A stretch of DNA of 16,404 nucleotides from an uncultured Clostridium sp. (GTDB lineage: Bacteria > Bacillota > Clostridia > Clostridiales > Clostridiaceae): assembly GCA_934755305.1 (NCBI GenBank), contig CAKVLD010000062.1, positions 1 to 16,404 on the forward strand, given 5' to 3'. This document shows positions 12,267-16,404 of this stretch, in pieces. Positions within the stretch are counted from its first letter, which is position 1. Every line of letters begins with the position of its first letter. The notes under the pieces were generated by a model. That model did not search any database. It was not told the DNA's origin and was given only the letters and a program-made list of their open reading frames with translations. The position numbers and the translations under genes were made by a program.

Positions 12267-14708
12267 ATGAAGAAAAAAGCAATTCGGATGTTAGCAGTAA
12301 TGATTGCAGCTTTAGGAATTAATGTTACACCTCATAGTGTAACAAATGCAGCTACAAAAGTTGTGGCTTTTCCAGGAGCAGAAGGTGGGGGAAAATATGC
12401 TACTGGAGGAAGAGGGGGGTCTGTATATTATGTAACTAACTTAAATGATAGTGGTGCAGGTTCCTTTAGAGATGCAGTTAGCAAACCTAATAGAATAGTT
12501 CTATTTAAAGTAGGAGGGACTATTGAATTAAAAAGTGATGTTCCTATACAGTCAAATATAACTATTGCAGGACAAACAGCTCCTGGAGGTGCAGGAATAA
12601 CTCTTAAGAATTATAAAGTTGGTCTTTGTGGTAGTAATATTATAATGAGATACATAAGTTCACGTCCAGGAGAAAGGAAGTTAAACAAAGATTATGATGC
12701 TCTTGGAGGTTCTAATGGTTCAAATTCTATAGTGGACCATTGTTCTTTTGGTTGGGCAAATGATGAACAATGGGGATTATATTCAAATAATATAAATGCA
12801 ACAACTCAATGGTCAGTTATAGGACCTTCAAATTCATTTTCTTATCATTCAAAAGGAATTCATGGTTTTGGTGTAATGTTTGGTAAAGGCAATCATTCAA
12901 TGCATCATAATATGATAGTTCATAATGTTTCAAGAAATTTTAGAGGAAAAGTAGAAGGTACTTATACTGCTGATTTTGTTAATAATGTTATATATAACTG
13001 GGGATATGAAACTGCTTATGGAACTATAGGACACTTAAATTATGTTGGTAACTATTTAAAGATGGGACAAGGTACAACTGGAGGACGCCATTATATTGAT
13101 ATTGATAGTACTACTAAACCTGAAAACTTTGGTATGTATTTAACTAAAAATAAATTGGTTAATATAAATGGTTCAGATTATGGCACATTATGTAGTAATA
13201 ATTGGAGTGGGGTAAGCTATGGCAAAAGTAATGGAAGAAATGAATCTAATATAAAAAGCAATACTGCTTTTAAGATGATGGTTAATGGAGAAGATGTATC
13301 TGTAGCAAATAAAGCTGAAAGTGCAGATAATGCATATTCAAATGTATTAGCCTATGCAGGAGCTGGAATAAATGCTAATTCGAGACCGGAGATAGATAAA
13401 CAGGTTATGAATGAAGCAAAAACAGGCACAGGAAATTTTGTAGGAGCTAGACCATATAGTGAAGCAAATGAATCTCAAAAAGCAACTATAAATAAGATGA
13501 AAATACAATGTGGTGTAACATTTAATTATCCAAAAGCTATAACAAAAGGTGCAGCAAAGGATTCAGATGGTGATGGAATGCCAGATGATTGGGAAATAGC
13601 TAGAGGTTTAAATCCATATAGTATTAAGGGTAAGGATGGTTCACTAGAAGCTAACGGAGATTATTGTGGTAAGGGATACACTAATATTGAATATTACTTG
13701 AATGATTTAACTGTTAATTCATTTCCTAGAGGGACAGTAACAATATCACCAGTTGTAAAAACTAACACTGATAATATTGGGGATGTAACTCCAAGCACAA
13801 AAGTGACTACTGTTGATTATGGTTCATATTATAGAATAAAGAATGTAAATAGTGGTAAGTATTTAAATGTATTTAATTCTTCAAGTGGAACAAAGTTAAC
13901 GCAAACAAGTAATTTAACAGATAATTCTATATGGCAAGTAGCAATAAGTAAAGATGGTTATATAAAACTTGCAAATCAAAGTTCAAGTAGCAACATGATG
14001 GTAATTGATGTAACAGCAGCATCAAAAGAAAATGGAGTTCAATTGCAAATATGGGGGGATTCTGTTGGAGATCACCAAGAATTAAAGTTAAAGGATAATG
14101 GTGATGGGACTTTTGGTATTTTAACAAAGATATCTGGAGATACTAAAGCTTTAGATGTATATGGCTATAGTAAAGATGAAGGAGCAAATATAATTCAATA
14201 TAATTATGTTGCTTCTAATAATCAAAAGTGGATATTTGAAAAGGTTAATTATAATAAGCCTATAGTTAATGGTGGTATTTATGTTTTAAGAAATGTAAAT
14301 AGTAATTGTTATCTTGATGTAGTTAATGGGGAAGATGTGAATGGTGCTAATGTAAGACAATGGACAGGCAATGGAGAAGAAGCACAAAAATTTAAAGTTG
14401 TTTCTACAGGAGATGGATATTATAAATTTATATCTCAAGTAGGTTCAAAAACTAGAGTCTTAGATGTAAACGGCAATAAAGCTACTGATGGACAAAATAT
14501 AAGTCTTTATAAAGATAAAGGAAGTGATAATCAAAAGTTTAGCCTTATAAATAAAGGGAATAATACTTATATAATTTCAACAAAAGTATCTTCTGGTAAG
14601 TCAGTAATTGAAGTAAAGGATGCTAGTAAAATTAAAGGAGCAAATGTTCAGCAGTGGACAAGTAATAATAACAATTGTCAAAGATGGAGATTTGAAAGAG
14701 TAGGTTAA
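12267..14708 (+). CDS. Secreted pectate lyase with two ricin-type lectin (CBM13-like) domains
   Basis: A modular extracellular protein of 813 residues. I start it at ATG 12267, where AAAGGGGAG (12252-12260) and a classical signal peptide (MKKKAIRMLAVMIAALGI, cleavage likely after TNA at about 29) coincide. The in-frame ATG 27 codons earlier would bury the signal. Residues about 32-430 are a right-handed beta-helix polysaccharide lyase (VVAFPGAEGGGKYATGGRGG, SGAGSFRDAV, VDHCSFGW) that cleaves pectate by beta-elimination, usually with Ca2+. DSDGDGMPDDWE (432-443) is a calcium-binding loop often found after such catalytic domains. After a Thr/Val-rich linker come two ricin-type beta-trefoils, about 519-668 and 669-812, each opening with YxxxNVNSxxYL; these bind sugar. 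There is no dockerin or sortase signal, so it is probably a free enzyme. Confidence 0.88.
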   Translation: MKKKAIRMLAVMIAALGINVTPHSVTNAATKVVAFPGAEGGGKYATGGRGGSVYYVTNLNDSGAGSFRDAVSKPNRIVLFKVGGTIELKSDVPIQSNITIAGQTAPGGAGITLKNYKVGLCGSNIIMRYISSRPGERKLNKDYDALGGSNGSNSIVDHCSFGWANDEQWGLYSNNINATTQWSVIGPSNSFSYHSKGIHGFGVMFGKGNHSMHHNMIVHNVSRNFRGKVEGTYTADFVNNVIYNWGYETAYGTIGHLNYVGNYLKMGQGTTGGRHYIDIDSTTKPENFGMYLTKNKLVNINGSDYGTLCSNNWSGVSYGKSNGRNESNIKSNTAFKMMVNGEDVSVANKAESADNAYSNVLAYAGAGINANSRPEIDKQVMNEAKTGTGNFVGARPYSEANESQKATINKMKIQCGVTFNYPKAITKGAAKDSDGDGMPDDWEIARGLNPYSIKGKDGSLEANGDYCGKGYTNIEYYLNDLTVNSFPRGTVTISPVVKTNTDNIGDVTPSTKVTTVDYGSYYRIKNVNSGKYLNVFNSSSGTKLTQTSNLTDNSIWQVAISKDGYIKLANQSSSSNMMVIDVTAASKENGVQLQIWGDSVGDHQELKLKDNGDGTFGILTKISGDTKALDVYGYSKDEGANIIQYNYVASNNQKWIFEKVNYNKPIVNGGIYVLRNVNSNCYLDVVNGEDVNGANVRQWTGNGEEAQKFKVVSTGDGYYKFISQVGSKTRVLDVNGNKATDGQNISLYKDKGSDNQKFSLINKGNNTYIISTKVSSGKSVIEVKDASKIKGANVQQWTSNNNNCQRWRFERVG

Positions 14709-14720
14709 TAAGTATAAAAG

Positions 14721-14755
14721 AATGAGGTTTAGTTTGATACTAGGCCTTATTTTTT
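14721..14755 (+). terminator. Intrinsic terminator after the pectate lyase gene
   Basis: Positions 14721-14733 pair with 14739-14751 in a continuous 13-bp stem with three G-U pairs and a TTGAT loop, running into a T-tract at 14750-14755. It starts 12 bases after the stop codon. Confidence 0.85.
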
Positions 14756-14764
14756 ATAGTCATT

Positions 14765-14808
14765 TTTACTATACAAAAATATGTTTTCTATATAAAATAT
14801 ATAGAGAA
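14765..14808 (+). promoter_or_regulatory. Possible promoter and AT palindrome upstream of the second dus
   Basis: TTTACT (14765-14770) and TATATA (14789-14794) are separated by 18 bp. The -10 lies in the left arm of an 11-bp AT-rich dyad (14784-14794 with 14798-14808, one G-U, 3-nt spacer) that could be an operator. Nothing like the long leader of the first dus gene is present here. Confidence 0.4.
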
Positions 14809-14836
14809 TTATTATAAAAAATAAGGAGATTTCATA

Positions 14837-15793
14837 ATGAAATATTATTTTGCACCTTTAGAAGGTGTTACTGGATACATATATAGAAATGCACATAATA
14901 AATATTTTTCAAAGGTTGATAAATATTTTATGCCTTTCATTTCACCTACTAAAAATGAAGGTTTTACTTCTAGAGAAAAAAATGATATTATACCTAGTCA
15001 TAATGAAAATATAAATGTTGTACCACAAATACTTACTAATAATTCAGAGTATTTTATTAAAACAGCTAAAGAATTAGAATCTTTAGGATATAAAGAGGTT
15101 AATTTAAATTTAGGTTGTCCATCTGGTACAGTAGTAGCAAAGGGAAAAGGCTCAGGTTTTCTTATTTACAAGGAAGAGCTTAATAAGTTTTTAGAGGAGA
15201 TTTTCAAAGAGGTTACTATTAAAATTTCAATAAAAACAAGAATAGGTAAAGATGATCCAAAAGAACTTTATGAGTTAATAAAGATATTTAATAAATATCC
15301 ATTAGAAGAGCTTATTATTCATCCAAGAGTACAAAAGGATTTTTATAAAAATACTCCTAATGTTGAAGTATTTAAAGATGCATTAAAATTAAGCAAGAAT
15401 CCTGTATGTTATAATGGGGATATTTTTAATGTAAGAGATTTTAAAAGAATAATGGAAGAGTGTCCTACTTTAGAAAGGATTATGTTTGGAAGAGGATTAA
15501 TTGCAAATCCAGCTTTAATAGATGAGATAGAAGATAATAAAGTAGCTGAAAAAGAAACTCTAAAAGCATTTTGTGATGAAGTGTATAAAGGATATAAAGA
15601 TATACTTTCAGGTGATAAAAATGTTTTATTTAAAATGAAGGAATTTTGGTTTTATATGATTAATGTTTTTGAACATAATGAGAAGTATGCTAAAAAAATT
15701 AAAAAATCAAAAACTTTACAAGAATATGATTCTATAGTTAATGGCATTTTTAAGGAATTAGATATAGCTTCAGATGATGTAAGAGGATTTTAG
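14837..15793 (+). CDS. dus: tRNA-dihydrouridine synthase, paralogue 2
   Basis: A 318-residue Dus-family flavoprotein collinear with the copy at 3077-4042. It has APLEGVTGYIYRN, catalytic Cys94 in NLGCPSGTVV, GKGSGFL, ISIKTRIGK, IIHPRVQKDFY, CYNGDIF and GRGLIANP. By eye more than half of the residues are identical to paralogue 1, with differences concentrated at residues 36-58 and in the C-terminal 80 residues (the tRNA-binding helical domain in this family). This points to old duplication and possibly a different target uridine. AAGGAG (14823-14828) supports the ATG. It is a single-gene unit between the pectate lyase terminator and a 269-base gap. Confidence 0.9.
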   Translation: MKYYFAPLEGVTGYIYRNAHNKYFSKVDKYFMPFISPTKNEGFTSREKNDIIPSHNENINVVPQILTNNSEYFIKTAKELESLGYKEVNLNLGCPSGTVVAKGKGSGFLIYKEELNKFLEEIFKEVTIKISIKTRIGKDDPKELYELIKIFNKYPLEELIIHPRVQKDFYKNTPNVEVFKDALKLSKNPVCYNGDIFNVRDFKRIMEECPTLERIMFGRGLIANPALIDEIEDNKVAEKETLKAFCDEVYKGYKDILSGDKNVLFKMKEFWFYMINVFEHNEKYAKKIKKSKTLQEYDSIVNGIFKELDIASDDVRGF

Positions 15794-15879
15794 AGGTAAT
15801 GTAATTCAAAAAATAAAATAGAAACACCAGTAATGTTTATTGGTGGAGTAATAAAAAGCAAAGTTTAGATCAAAGTTTT

Positions 15880-15932
15880 TTAGCAATTCCAAATAGTTAT
15901 ATTTATCAAAAAAGGAAGTGCCATTAGCAATT
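15880..15932 (+). repeat. 9-bp direct repeat in the gap before the last gene
   Basis: TTAGCAATT occurs at 15880-15888 and again at 15924-15932, 44 bp apart (about four helical turns). The 269-base gap (15794-16062) also holds a weak CACCA/TGGTG hairpin (15824-15828 with 15841-15845) without a T-tract, and a TCGCGA palindrome near 15987. No clear promoter could be picked out. Confidence 0.3.
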
Positions 15933-16062
15933 TTTAAAATTTTTTTGTATTGTTATAAAGATCATTTACGATGAAATAACTATATATCGCGAAAAAAATA
16001 AAAACAGAAGAATATTATGCTAATATTTAAGGGGAATATTGTTTTATTAAGGGGGGATTGTT

Positions 16063-16404
16063 ATGAAAAATAGTTCGAAAATTTTTATTAAGTTAATGGC
16101 AGTATTAATGGTTTTTCTATTTATTATGCCATTAACTTTAACAACAAAGGTTTATGCAGAAGAAAATAATACAAAGGAAGTAGTTTTATTTGAAGGTGAA
16201 AAATCAGCAACAGGAAGCTGGGATCCATGGGAAACTTTGGTTGATATTAAAGACATGAATCTAAAAGATTTTGAAAAACCTTTTATATTAGAAATAAGTT
16301 ATGAAGGTAGTAATGCACCATATGTTATTTTTCAATCATGGACAGGTGGAAATACATGGGGACAAACAGTTGCATCATATACTTCAAAAGGTATAGCATA
16401 TTAC
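16063..16404 (+). CDS. N-terminal part of a secreted protein, probably carbohydrate-active (partial, 3' end outside window)
   Basis: The ATG at 16063 follows AGGGGGG (16050-16056). The 114 visible residues begin with a signal peptide (MKNSSKIFIKLMAVLMVFLF, cleavage probably after VYA at residue 32). The mature part (residues 33-114) looks beta-rich and aromatic: LFEGEKSATGSWDPWETLV, APYVIFQSWTGG, TWGQTVASYT. This is reminiscent of a galactose-binding-like or other carbohydrate-binding beta-sandwich that often precedes a glycosidase domain, but I cannot name the family. Location after the pectate lyase and a shared export route suggest polysaccharide use. The catalytic portion, if any, is beyond the window. 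Confidence 0.65.
   Translation, partial: MKNSSKIFIKLMAVLMVFLFIMPLTLTTKVYAEENNTKEVVLFEGEKSATGSWDPWETLVDIKDMNLKDFEKPFILEISYEGSNAPYVIFQSWTGGNTWGQTVASYTSKGIAYY

Noticed and set aside
13927..14127. Minus-strand open frame inside the first lectin domain
   Set aside because: It lies wholly inside the ricin-type domain coding region and is a shadow without a start signal.

Overview
The window is very AT-rich and has strong AAGGAGG-type ribosome binding sites, A/T-rich intrinsic terminators and a gene content (MATE transporter, FliB-like protein, soluble chemoreceptor, secreted pectinase) typical of a low-GC anaerobic Firmicute. A Clostridium sensu stricto is the best guess. There are no tRNA or rRNA genes, insertion sequences, phage genes or CRISPR arrays. 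The window looks like chromosomal accessory sequence made of short independent transcription units.

Layout. 1-113: tail of a glycosyltransferase-like gene converging on a MATE efflux gene, with a shared 24-bp palindromic terminator. 111-2727: divergent MATE (-) and FliB-type gene (+). 2728-3076: a 349-base stretch without genes that has the architecture of a regulatory leader RNA (extended -10 promoter, 11-bp closing stem, long imperfect hairpin, intrinsic terminator directly before the next ribosome binding site). 3077-4042: first tRNA-dihydrouridine synthase (dus). 4044-5295: a consensus promoter, then an overlapping GNAT acetyltransferase and a methyltransferase broken by an in-frame stop. 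5403-5780: glyoxalase I-like enzyme, ending at a terminator shared with the convergent soluble chemoreceptor (5839-6681, -). 7024-9618: a KAS III-like condensing enzyme with two substituted catalytic positions, followed by an acyl-adenylating ligase. 9793-12128: a two-gene operon of U32-family proteins, both with cysteine clusters. 12267-14708: secreted pectate lyase with two ricin-type lectin domains. 14837-15793: second dus paralogue. 16063-end: start of a secreted protein that runs out of the window.

How the genes may work together. The KAS III-like/ligase pair looks like a small acyl-activation and acyl-transfer module. The U32 pair has cysteine spacings reminiscent of the UbiU/UbiV oxygen-independent hydroxylase partners, but sits behind its own promoter, so a shared pathway is only a hypothesis. 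The pectate lyase and the terminal secreted protein suggest growth on plant polysaccharide. The two dus paralogues bracket about 11 kb and differ sharply in their upstream regions: only the first has the structured leader.

The most notable items are the candidate dus leader RNA (2757-3076), the KAS III homologue lacking the family His and Asn (7024-8010), and the paired U32-like proteins (9793-12128). All functional statements rest on reading the sequence and on family knowledge; no database search was possible.
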